Positions 8,047 through 16,141 of a stretch of DNA of 57,660 bases are shown one piece after another. The stretch is from the NCBI GenBank assembly GCA_003052455.1, contig QAPD01000017.1:1-57660 (forward strand), written 5' to 3'. The translations under genes were made by a program, and so were the position numbers. The first letter of the stretch is position 1; the number at the start of each line of letters is the position of its first letter. Source of the stretch: Sphaerisporangium cinnabarinum. GTDB taxonomy: Bacteria > Actinomycetota > Actinomycetes > Actinomycetales > Cellulomonadaceae. Under the pieces are notes generated by a model that had not been told where the DNA came from, did not search any database, and saw only the letters and a program-made list of their open reading frames with translations.

Positions 8047-11040
8047 GTGAACGCCAGGGCGAAGAACGCCGACGGTGCCAGGACACCGATGTCGAACAAG
8101 AAGTTCCTGTGGATCTGGGTCCCCGTGCTCGCGACGGTGACCGTGCTCGTCGTCGTCGCGAACGTCGCGCTCAACGTCGCGGGCGGCTGGGTCGCGTCCC
8201 AGCTCGGGTCCGGCACCTACACGTTCACCAACTCCGAGGAGTCCTCGGGCTGGGACACCGCGTACTACACGGCCGAGCACGACAGCCAGGAGTCCGTCGA
8301 CGAGGCCGCGAAGACCCTCGTCGAGGAGATCGCGGCCGGCGGCATCGTCCTCGCGAAGAACGAGGCCGGCGCGCTGCCGCTCACGTCCGACGCCCGCGTG
8401 ACCATGCTGGGCCGCGCGTCCGCGGACCCGGTGTTCGGCGGCTCGGGCTCCGGCTCGGTCGACACGAACTCGGCCGTGACCGTCCGCGGGGGCCTCGAGA
8501 ACGCGGGCCTCACGGTCAACGACGAGGTCTACGCCACGATCGAGGCGTTCGCGGCGGAGAACCCGCGCGGCCACATCGAGATGGACAACCCCGACGCGTC
8601 GAGCTACACCGTGGGCGAGCTGCCCGTCGGCGACTACGAGGCGCGGTCCGGGACGTTCGCCGAGTTCGGCGACGCCGCGATCGTCACGATCGGCCGCCCC
8701 GGCGGCGAGGGCGGCGACCTCACGCGTGACATGACGGGCTGGGACGACCACGCCGAGCCCGGCCAGCACCAGCTCGAGCTGAACAAGGACGAGAAGGACC
8801 TGATCGCGCTCGCGAAGGCGAGCTTCGAGACGGTCGTCGTGGTCGTCAACGCGTCCACGACCCTGGAGCTCGGCGAGCTGCAGGCCGACCCGGAGGTCGA
8901 CGCGATCCTCCTCGCGGGCTCGCCCGGCGCGACCGGCTTCAACGCCCTGGGGTCGGTCCTCACGGGCGAGGTCAACCCGTCCGGCCGCACGGTCGACGTG
9001 TGGGCGGCCGACTTCACGGCCGACCCGACGTTCGCCAACTTCGGGAGCTTCTTCTACTCGAACGTCGAGGCGTCCTACCCCGTCTCGGCGGTCGAGAAGG
9101 CGACGTCCAACGCGACCGTCACGAGCAACGCGCCGTTCGTGAACTACAGCGAGGGCATCTACGTCGGGTACCGCTACTACGAGACCGCGGCGGCCGAGGG
9201 CTTCCTCGACTACGACGACGCGGTGGTCTACCCGTTCGGCTACGGCCTGAGCTACACCGACTTCGCGTGGGCGGTCACGGGCACCGAGGCGGGCGACGTC
9301 GACGGGACCGTCGCGGTCACGGTCGAGGTCACGAACACGGGCACGGTCGCCGGCCGCGACGTCGTCGAGCTCTACTACTCCGCGCCGTACACGCCCGGCG
9401 GGATCGAGAAGTCCGAGGTCGTCCTCGGCGACTTCGCCAAGACCGGGACGATCGAGCCGGGCGCGAGCGAGACCGTGACCCTCGAGCTCGCCGTCGAGGA
9501 CATGGCGTCCTACGACCACCTGGGCGCGGAGGCGTACATGCTGGAGGCGGGCGACTACACGCTCAGCCTGCGCACCGACTCCCACACCGTCGCGGCGGGC
9601 ACCGAGCCGATCACCTACCCGGTCGCGTCCGACGTCGTGTACACGGGCGAGGAGCACCGCGCGTCGGACCTCGCCGAGGTGACCAACCGGTTCGACGACG
9701 TCTCCGCGCGCTTCAGCGCCGACGGCGCGGACGGCACGGTCGTGCCGATGTCCCGCGCCGACTTCGCGGGCACGTTCCCGCAGGCCCCCACGGCCGAGCA
9801 GTCGGTCGCGGACGAGGCCACCCAGGAGGGCTTCGCCGCCTGGGACCACGAGGCCGAGGCCGCCGCGTTCGACGGCCCGATGCCCACGACGGGCGAGCGC
9901 TCCGACCTGACGCTCGTCGACCTGCGCGGCCTGCCGAAGGACGACCCGCGGTGGGAGGAGCTGCTCGACTCCCTGACGGTCGGCGACATGACGGACATGC
10001 TCCTCAACGGCGCCTACCAGACGGCCGCCATCGCCTTGATCGCCAAGCCGCAGACGGTCGAGCCCGACGGCCCGGCGGGCTTCTCGTCCTTCATCAACTC
10101 GTCGATCAACGGCGTCGCCTACCCGTCCGAGGTGCTCATCGCGCAGACGTGGGACGTCGACCTCGGGACCGCGATGGGCACGATGATCGGCGAGGAGGCC
10201 CTGCAGAAGGGGCTCAACGGCTGGTACGCGCCCGCGGTGAACCTGCACCGCTCGCCGTTCGGCGGCCGCAACTTCGAGTACTACTCGGAGGACCCGCTCC
10301 TCTCGGGCCGGATGGCCGCGGCCGTGTCGAACGGCGCGGCGAGCAAGGGCGTCTACACGATGCTCAAGCACTTCGCGCTCAACGAGCAGGAGACGAACCG
10401 CGTCGACAACGGCCCCGCGACCTGGGCGACCGAGCAGACGATCCGCGAGATCTACCTCAAGCCGTTCGAGCTCGCGATCAAGGACGTCTCCCTGGACGTC
10501 CGGTACATCGCGGACGACGAGGGCACGATCGAGGAGACGACGGTCGGCGCGCTCGGCATCATGAGCTCGTTCAACCGCATCGGCGCGACGTGGACGGGCG
10601 GCTCGAAGCCGCTCATGACGGACGTGCTGCGCGGGGAGTGGGGCTTCGAGGGCTTCGCCATCACGGACTTCAACCTGTACCCGTACATGAACCCCAACGA
10701 GGGCCTCGACGGGGGCACGGACCTGACGCTCACCTTCCAGCCGTCGAAGTCGTTCGGCGACACGACGTCCGCGAAGGCGGTCACGGACATCCGGAACGCG
10801 ACCCACAACATCCTGTTCACGGTGGCCAACTCGAACGCCATGAACGGGCTCGCCCCCGGCGCGACGGTCACCTACACGCCGCCCACCTGGGTCTACGTCC
10901 AGATCGGCGTGTCGGTCCTCCTCGGGCTGCTCGTCCTGGTCGGTGCCTTCCTCGTGGTCCGGCGCGTCCGCCGGCACCGGTCGGCGGCCGAGGAGGTCGC
11001 CGCACCCGCCTCCGAGCCGGCGGTCCCCGCCGCCCGGTAG
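8047..11040 (+). CDS. Membrane-anchored GH3 glycosidase with permuted domain order
   Basis: A 997-residue GH3 enzyme whose domains run in the reverse of the usual order. After a membrane segment (residues about 17-40) comes the sandwich domain (VLAKNEAGALPL, about 104; GGEGGDL). Next come the PFGYGLSYTDF motif (about 397) and an FnIII-like domain, and only then the TIM-barrel domain (GGRNFEYYSEDPLLSG, MLKHFALNEQE, nucleophile Asp at about 874 in GFAITDF). A second membrane segment lies near the C-terminus (about 955-978), followed by a basic tail. The catalytic part should therefore sit outside the cell between two anchors. Inverted GH3 enzymes are known from Ruminococcus, Butyrivibrio and Bifidobacterium. 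GTG at 8047 is supported by GAGGAGGA at 8034-8041; ATG at 8089 is an alternative. Confidence 0.9.
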   Translation: MNARAKNADGARTPMSNKKFLWIWVPVLATVTVLVVVANVALNVAGGWVASQLGSGTYTFTNSEESSGWDTAYYTAEHDSQESVDEAAKTLVEEIAAGGIVLAKNEAGALPLTSDARVTMLGRASADPVFGGSGSGSVDTNSAVTVRGGLENAGLTVNDEVYATIEAFAAENPRGHIEMDNPDASSYTVGELPVGDYEARSGTFAEFGDAAIVTIGRPGGEGGDLTRDMTGWDDHAEPGQHQLELNKDEKDLIALAKASFETVVVVVNASTTLELGELQADPEVDAILLAGSPGATGFNALGSVLTGEVNPSGRTVDVWAADFTADPTFANFGSFFYSNVEASYPVSAVEKATSNATVTSNAPFVNYSEGIYVGYRYYETAAAEGFLDYDDAVVYPFGYGLSYTDFAWAVTGTEAGDVDGTVAVTVEVTNTGTVAGRDVVELYYSAPYTPGGIEKSEVVLGDFAKTGTIEPGASETVTLELAVEDMASYDHLGAEAYMLEAGDYTLSLRTDSHTVAAGTEPITYPVASDVVYTGEEHRASDLAEVTNRFDDVSARFSADGADGTVVPMSRADFAGTFPQAPTAEQSVADEATQEGFAAWDHEAEAAAFDGPMPTTGERSDLTLVDLRGLPKDDPRWEELLDSLTVGDMTDMLLNGAYQTAAIALIAKPQTVEPDGPAGFSSFINSSINGVAYPSEVLIAQTWDVDLGTAMGTMIGEEALQKGLNGWYAPAVNLHRSPFGGRNFEYYSEDPLLSGRMAAAVSNGAASKGVYTMLKHFALNEQETNRVDNGPATWATEQTIREIYLKPFELAIKDVSLDVRYIADDEGTIEETTVGALGIMSSFNRIGATWTGGSKPLMTDVLRGEWGFEGFAITDFNLYPYMNPNEGLDGGTDLTLTFQPSKSFGDTTSAKAVTDIRNATHNILFTVANSNAMNGLAPGATVTYTPPTWVYVQIGVSVLLGLLVLVGAFLVVRRVRRHRSAAEEVAAPASEPAVPAAR

Positions 11041-11055
11041 CCGGTGACCACGGGT

Positions 11056-11081
11056 CTCCCGGGCGGGCGACCGCCCGGGAG
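11056..11081 (+). terminator. Strong hairpin terminator after GH3 gene 2
   Basis: CTCCCGGGCGG and CCGCCCGGGAG form a perfect 11-bp stem with a GCGA loop, 15 bases after the stop. A second hairpin at 11137-11168 (GGGGCCCGG with CCGGGCCCC) follows in the same gap. The 244-base spacer shows no LytTR-type repeat pair, so GH3 gene 3 may be controlled separately. Confidence 0.6.
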
Positions 11082-11284
11082 GCCGGCACCCGGCGCCGTC
11101 GGCGCCGGTGGCGCCCACCACCGCCGGCCCGACGCCGGGGCCCGGACCGCCGTCCGGCACCGGGCCCCCACCGCACGTCCCGAGCAGCCGCCGTCCGCGG
11201 CGCACCGCCGACGGCCGGCCCCGGCATGCCCGGGACCGCTCGGACGCACCCCGCACGACCCCACGACCACGCAAGGAGAGCACC

Positions 11285-13783
11285 GTGCAGCTCCACGGCG
11301 AGACCACCGCCGCGGCCGGCGAGACGGCCGCGGCCCCGGGCACGACGCCCGCGACGACCGGCGTCGTCCCGACCGCGAGCCTGACGCTCCTGGAGAAGGC
11401 GGCCCTGCTCACGGGGAAGACCGTGTGGGAGACGCACGACCTCCCGCGGCTCGGCGTCCGCTCCCTCTGGCTGGCCGACGGCCCGCACGGCGTGCGCAAG
11501 CAGCTCGGCGCGGCCGACCACCTCGGCATCGCGGCCTCGCAGGAGGCCACGTGCTTCCCGACGGCGGCCGCCGTGGCGAACACGTGGGACGTCGGGCTGG
11601 CGGAGCGCGTGGGCACCGCCCTCGGCGCGGAGGCCGCGGCGCAGGACGTGGACGTGCTGCTCGGCCCGGGCCTCAACATCAAGCGGTCGCCGCTCGGCGG
11701 GCGCAACTTCGAGTACTTCTCCGAGGACCCGCTGCTCGCGGGCCGGATGGCCGCCGGCTACGTGCGCGGGATCCAGTCCCGCGGCGTCGCCGCGTGCCCC
11801 AAGCACTTCGCGGTGAACTCCCAGGAGCTGCGCCGCATGGTCTCGGACTCCGTGGTCGACGAGCGCACGCTCCGCGAGGTCTACCTCACGGCGTTCGGGA
11901 TCGTCGTCGCGGAGGCGAGCCCCCGGACGATCATGTCGTCGTACAACCTCGTCAACGGCGTCTACGCCCACGAGGACCCGTTCCTCCTCACCCAGGTCCT
12001 GCGCCGGGAGTGGGGGTTCGACGGCGCCGTCGTCTCCGACTGGGGCGGCTCGAACGACGTCGTCGCCGCGGCGGCGGCCGGTGGCACCCTCGAGATGCCG
12101 GCGGCGGGCCTGGGCTCGGCGCGCCGGCTCGTCGACGCGGTGCGGTCGGGCCGCCTCGACGCGGCCGACCTCGACGCGCGCGCCGAGGAGGTGCTGCGGC
12201 TCGTCGCCGCGGCCCGCGAGCCGGGCACCGCCCCGGCCGTGGACGCCGACGCCCACCACGCGCTCGCCCGCGAGGTCGCGGCGCGCTCGGCGGTGCTGCT
12301 CAAGAACGAGGACGCGATCCTGCCGCTCGCCGCGGGGACCCGGGTCGCGGTCGTCGGCGACTTCGCGCGCACCCCGCGCTACCAGGGCTCCGGGTCCTCC
12401 GCGGTGAACCCGACCCGCCTCGACAGCGTGCTCGACGTGATCGAGGGCTCGGGGCTCGAGCTGACGACGTTCGCCCCCGGCTTCCGTCGGGACGGCACGC
12501 CGGACGCCGCGCTGCGGGAGGAGGCGGTCGCGGCCGCGCAGGGCGCGGACGCGGTGCTGCTCTTCCTCGGTCTCGACGAGATCGCCGAGTCGGAAGGGCT
12601 GGACCGCACGACGCTCGCGCTGCACCCGGCGCAGGTCGAGGTCCTCGAGGCCGTGGCCGCGATCAACCCCGCGACCGTCGTGGTCCTCGCGGGCGGGGGC
12701 GCGATCTCCACGCCGTGGCTCGGCGCGGCCCGGGCGCTCGTGCACGGGTACCTCGGGGGGCAGGCCGGGGCCGGAGGCGTCCTCGACGTGCTCACCGGCG
12801 CCGTCAACCCGTCGGGACGGCTCGCCGAGACGCTGCCCGTGCGGCTCGCGGACACCCCGACCGCCGCGTCGTTCCCCGCGACCGGGCGCACCGCCGTCTA
12901 CCGCGAGGGCCTGTACGTCGGCTACCGGTACTACACGAGCGCGGACGTCCCGGTCGCGTTCCCCTTCGGCTTCGGGCTGTCGTACACGACGTTCGCGCAC
13001 TCCGACCTCGTGGTCGACGCGGACGCGGCAGCCGTCGACGTGACGGTCACGGTCACCAACACCGGGCCGGTCGCGGGGGCGGACGTCGTGCAGGTCTACG
13101 TGCGTCGGGAGACGCCGGGCGTGCACCGCCCGGACCGCACGCTCGCGGGGTTCGCGCGCGTCGAGCTCGACCCGGGCGAGTCGCGCACGGTCACCGTCCC
13201 CCTCGGGGACGCGGCGTTCCGGCACTGGGACGTGGCGACCGGCGCGTGGCAGGTCGAGCAGGGCACCTGGTCGGTGCTCGTCGGCCCCCACGTCGACGAC
13301 CTCCCGCTGCGCGCGACGGTCGAGCTCGACGGCACGGTGCCTCCGCGCACCGAGGACGACCTGCCCGAGCCGTACCGCACCGGCCGCATCCACGACGTGT
13401 CGGACGCGCAGTTCGCGACGCTCCTCGGCCGACCGGTCCCGACCGCGGCGTGGTCCGGGGCGCTCGGCCTGAACGACCCGCTCTCGCGCCTCGCCGATGC
13501 GCGCTCGCCCCTGGCCCGGCTCGCGTTCCGCGTCCTGTCCTGGCGGCGCGACGCGGCGGACCGCAAGGGCGCGCCGGACCTCAACGTCCTGTTCCTGCTC
13601 AACATGCCGTTCCGGGCCATCGGGAAGATGACCGGCGGCATGGTCGACGACGCGATGGTCGACGGCATCGTCCGGATCGTCAACGGCCACCTCTTCCGCG
13701 GCACTGGCGCCGTCGTGCGCGGGTTCGTCCGCAACCGCCGCGCCGACCGCCGTACCGCCCGCGCGCTCCGCGGCGACTCCTGA
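11285..13783 (+). CDS. Cytoplasmic GH3 beta-glucosidase
   Basis: An 832-residue GH3 enzyme in canonical order and without a signal peptide, so it is probably intracellular. The TIM-barrel domain includes NIKRSPLGGRNFEYFSEDP, KHFAVNSQE and the nucleophile Asp at about 252 in GAVVSDWGG. The sandwich domain starts near 337 (VLLKNEDAILPL) and carries the candidate acid/base Glu at about 437 in ESEGLD. PFGFGLSYTTF (about 560) leads into an FnIII-like domain. A C-terminal extension of about 140 residues (VSDAQFATLLGR and beyond) resembles that of bifidobacterial-type GH3 beta-glucosidases. The GTG start at 11285 has AAGGAG at 11273. It probably finishes hydrolysis of imported short glycosides. The GtrA-like gene begins 21 bases after its stop and is likely co-transcribed. 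Confidence 0.93.
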   Translation: MQLHGETTAAAGETAAAPGTTPATTGVVPTASLTLLEKAALLTGKTVWETHDLPRLGVRSLWLADGPHGVRKQLGAADHLGIAASQEATCFPTAAAVANTWDVGLAERVGTALGAEAAAQDVDVLLGPGLNIKRSPLGGRNFEYFSEDPLLAGRMAAGYVRGIQSRGVAACPKHFAVNSQELRRMVSDSVVDERTLREVYLTAFGIVVAEASPRTIMSSYNLVNGVYAHEDPFLLTQVLRREWGFDGAVVSDWGGSNDVVAAAAAGGTLEMPAAGLGSARRLVDAVRSGRLDAADLDARAEEVLRLVAAAREPGTAPAVDADAHHALAREVAARSAVLLKNEDAILPLAAGTRVAVVGDFARTPRYQGSGSSAVNPTRLDSVLDVIEGSGLELTTFAPGFRRDGTPDAALREEAVAAAQGADAVLLFLGLDEIAESEGLDRTTLALHPAQVEVLEAVAAINPATVVVLAGGGAISTPWLGAARALVHGYLGGQAGAGGVLDVLTGAVNPSGRLAETLPVRLADTPTAASFPATGRTAVYREGLYVGYRYYTSADVPVAFPFGFGLSYTTFAHSDLVVDADAAAVDVTVTVTNTGPVAGADVVQVYVRRETPGVHRPDRTLAGFARVELDPGESRTVTVPLGDAAFRHWDVATGAWQVEQGTWSVLVGPHVDDLPLRATVELDGTVPPRTEDDLPEPYRTGRIHDVSDAQFATLLGRPVPTAAWSGALGLNDPLSRLADARSPLARLAFRVLSWRRDAADRKGAPDLNVLFLLNMPFRAIGKMTGGMVDDAMVDGIVRIVNGHLFRGTGAVVRGFVRNRRADRRTARALRGDS

Positions 13784-13804
13784 CCCGCTCGAAAGGGAAG
13801 ACCC

Positions 13805-14443
13805 ATGCTCACCCGCCTCCGCGACGCCTGGCGCCGGTTCTCCGAGAAGCGACCGGGGACCGCGCAGTTCGTCGTGTTCTTCGTGCTGAGCAACGGCATC
13901 ACCGTGCTGCAGCTCGCGCTCATGCCCCTCATCAAGTGGGTCTTCGGCATGACCGCCCTGGTGGACGTGGCGTTCCAGGTCTGGCCGGTCGGGGCCAACC
14001 CGGACGGGTCGGCCTACTACGTCTTCGACTACGCCGCCGGTCCGCTCCCGGGTGGTGGCGGGGGGCTGGCATACTTCCTCGCCGTGCAGATCACCTTGCT
14101 GGTGGCGCAGGTGATCAACTTCTTCGCTCAGCGCACCATCACGTTCAAGTCCAACTCGTCGGTCGCGAAGGCCGCGCTCTGGTACACCATCGCGTACGTC
14201 GTCATCTCGATCGCGGCCGCCGCTGCGCAGGGCCTGTACAAGACGCCGATCTACGAGCTGTTCATCGACACGTGGGGCCTGGGAGGCGCCGGCGAGACCC
14301 TCGCGGACTTCACGACGATGATCATCAACGCCGCGATCTCGTTCTGGGTGTTCTTCCCGATCTTCAAGGTCATCTTCAAGCAGGTGCCCGAGGCGCCGGC
14401 CACGCCGGAGGCGGAGCACGCCGGAGAGGTGCGTGCGTCGTGA
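13805..14443 (+). CDS. GtrA-like membrane protein
   Basis: A 212-residue protein with four predicted membrane spans. The pattern FVVFFVLSNGITVLQL at the start and INFFAQRTITFKS before span three matches the GtrA family, small proteins thought to help move lipid-linked sugars across the membrane for polysaccharide decoration. It starts at ATG 13805 after AAAGGGAAG and overlaps the next gene, a GT2 glycosyltransferase, by four bases (GTGA). GtrA-like and GT2 genes often work as a pair on lipid-linked sugar intermediates. Its position after the GH3 genes suggests a link between surface glycan synthesis and glycoside breakdown (inference). Confidence 0.8.
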   Translation: MLTRLRDAWRRFSEKRPGTAQFVVFFVLSNGITVLQLALMPLIKWVFGMTALVDVAFQVWPVGANPDGSAYYVFDYAAGPLPGGGGGLAYFLAVQITLLVAQVINFFAQRTITFKSNSSVAKAALWYTIAYVVISIAAAAAQGLYKTPIYELFIDTWGLGGAGETLADFTTMIINAAISFWVFFPIFKVIFKQVPEAPATPEAEHAGEVRAS

Positions 14444-15483
14444 CCCCGCTCCTGACCGTCGTGGTCCCGGCGTACGACGCGGAGCCGTACCTGGCGCGCG
14501 CGCTCGACTCGCTCGTCGGGTTCGGTCCCGAGGTGGAGGTGCTCGTCGTCGACGACGGCTCCACCGACGGGACGGCGGCGCTCGCCCAGGGCTACGCGGA
14601 CCGGTACCCGGGCGAGGTGCACGTGCTGCGCAAGGCCAACGGCGGGCACGGGTCGGCGATCAACACCGGCCTCGACCACGCGCGGGGGGAGTACCTCAAG
14701 GTCGTGGACGCCGACGACTGGGTGGACCGTGCCGCGCTCGCCCAGGTGCTCGCGACGCTGCGCGGGTTCGTGCGCCGGTTCGTGGACGCCGGGACCCCCG
14801 GCGGGGAGCCCGTCGACCTGCTGGTGAGCAACTTCGTGTACGAGAAGGTCGGCAAGCGCGTGAAGACGGCCGTCCGGTACCGCGGCGCGCTGCCGCGCGG
14901 ACGCGTGCTCACGTGGTCGCAGACGAGACGCTTCGCCAAGCGCCAGTACATGATGATGCACGCCCTGATGTACCGGACCCAGGTGCTGCGCGACGCCGGC
15001 CTGCGGCTCCCCGAGCACACGTTCTACGTGGACAACCTGTACGCGCTGGTGCCGCTCGCGCACGTGCGCACGCTGTACTACCTCGACGTCGACCTCTACC
15101 GGTACTTCATCGGCCGCGAGGACCAGTCGGTGCACGAGGCGGTCATGCTCAAGCGCCTCGACCAGCAGCTCCGCGTCAACTGGCTCATGCTCGAGCACGT
15201 CTCCCGGACCCCGGTGGCCGACCGGCGCCTGCGCCGCTACCTCCTGCACTACGTGGAGATCATCTGCGCGGTGTCGTCCATCCTGCTCGTGCGCGCGGGG
15301 ACGCCCGCGTGCCTCGTGGAGAAGGAGCGGCTCTGGTCGCGCCTGCGCGCGCAGGACCCCCAGCTCTACCACCAGGTGCGCTGGTCGGGCCTCGGGCAGA
15401 TCGCCAACCTCCCCGGTCCGGCGGGACGGCGCGTGACGGTCCTGGCCTACCGGGTCGCGCAGCGTGCGATCGGCTTCAGCTGA
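14440..15483 (+). CDS. GT2 family glycosyltransferase
   Basis: A 347-residue GT-A-fold glycosyltransferase. The start LLTVVVPAYDAEPYLARAL and VLVVDDGSTDGTAAL is the classic GT2 nucleotide-sugar binding region, and KVVDADDWVD supplies the metal-binding Asp cluster at about 88-93. There is no membrane segment, so it should act at the inner face of the membrane, perhaps with the GtrA-like partner. GTG at 14440 overlaps the previous stop. The acceptor is unknown. After the gene, a (CCCGTC)-rich simple repeat lies at 15489-15522, just before the convergent Lrp gene. Confidence 0.88.
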   Translation: MTPLLTVVVPAYDAEPYLARALDSLVGFGPEVEVLVVDDGSTDGTAALAQGYADRYPGEVHVLRKANGGHGSAINTGLDHARGEYLKVVDADDWVDRAALAQVLATLRGFVRRFVDAGTPGGEPVDLLVSNFVYEKVGKRVKTAVRYRGALPRGRVLTWSQTRRFAKRQYMMMHALMYRTQVLRDAGLRLPEHTFYVDNLYALVPLAHVRTLYYLDVDLYRYFIGREDQSVHEAVMLKRLDQQLRVNWLMLEHVSRTPVADRRLRRYLLHYVEIICAVSSILLVRAGTPACLVEKERLWSRLRAQDPQLYHQVRWSGLGQIANLPGPAGRRVTVLAYRVAQRAIGFS

Positions 15484-15522
15484 TAGCCCTCGTCCCCGTC
15501 CCCGTCCCCGTCCGCGTCCCCG

Positions 15523-15999
15523 TCACCGCGGGCCGCGGCGCTGCTTCTCGATGAGCGGCCGCAGCCGGTAGGGGATGAGCTCGCCCATGGAGAGCGACGT
15601 CTCCGTGCGCTCGACGCCGTCGATGGCGAGGATCGCGGCGTCGATGCGGAAGAGGTGGTCCGTGTCGCGGCACGCGACGGTGACGCGCAGGTCCGCGGTG
15701 CCGCTGCGCCCGAACGCCTGCACGACCTCGGGGATGCGCGCGAGGTCGTCGACGATGCGCGCGAGCTCCTTCTGCCGGAGCTGCACCTCGACGAATGCCG
15801 TGAGGGGGTGCCCCAGCACGTGCGGGTCGATGCGCCGGTCGAGGTCGAGGAACGCGCCCTCGGCCTCGAGCCGGGCGAGCCGCGCCGCGACCGTGTTGCG
15901 GGAGAGCCGCAGCCGGTCGGCGAGCGCGACGATCGTGGCCCGCGGGTCGTCGGCGAGCGCGAGCAGGAGGTCGAGGTCGACAGCGTCGGCGCTGTGCAT
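15523..15999 (-). CDS. Lrp/AsnC-family transcriptional regulator
   Basis: A 158-residue protein with an N-terminal helix-turn-helix (VALADRLRLSRNTVAARLARLEAEG, about residues 20-45, split by the turn) and a C-terminal RAM/ligand domain (HPLTAFVEVQL, GTADLRVTVACRD, GVERTETSLSMGELIPYR). Lrp/AsnC proteins sense amino acids and commonly control their metabolism. It is transcribed away from the branched-chain oxoacid dehydrogenase operon and is very probably its regulator, with leucine, isoleucine or valine as the likely effector (inference). ATG at 15999 was chosen because the domain begins directly after it; an in-frame GTG lies three codons upstream. Confidence 0.88.
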   Translation of the reverse strand: MHSADAVDLDLLLALADDPRATIVALADRLRLSRNTVAARLARLEAEGAFLDLDRRIDPHVLGHPLTAFVEVQLRQKELARIVDDLARIPEVVQAFGRSGTADLRVTVACRDTDHLFRIDAAILAIDGVERTETSLSMGELIPYRLRPLIEKQRRGPR

Positions 16000-16017
16000 G
16001 GTGCTCACCCTAACCGA

Positions 16018-16031
16018 GTGACGGCGGTCAC
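16018..16031. promoter_or_regulatory. Candidate Lrp operator in the divergent promoter region
   Basis: GTGAC and GTCAC form an inverted repeat with a four-base centre in the 142-base gap between the divergent regulator and bkd operon. TACCTC near 16091 could be a -10 for the operon. The arms are short, so the site is only a candidate. Confidence 0.3.
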
Positions 16032-16141
16032 AGTGCACGGTGCGTCAGGCGTCGGTGGAGCCATGTGCGTGACGCGGGTTACGTTCCCCCTACCTCGGTC
16101 CTCGACGGAGAGGACCGGCTCCCCGAGGTGAGGTGGCGACG

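Noticed and set aside
8042-8050. ATG CAG TGA mini-frame just before the start of GH3 gene 2
   Set aside because: Two codons only; the GAGGAGGA ribosome binding site fits GTG 8047 equally well and there is no evidence of a leader peptide.
3155-14419. Very long open frames on the minus strand opposite the GH3 cluster (over 1,000 codons each)
   Set aside because: They mirror the plus-strand genes, have Arg/Val/Asp-heavy composition without domains, and arise from high GC at the third codon position.
15489-15522. Short CCCGTC-type repeats that might suggest a CRISPR remnant
   Set aside because: The unit is only six or so bases with no spacers; it is a simple-sequence tract between convergent genes. 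No CRISPR array or cas gene is in the window.
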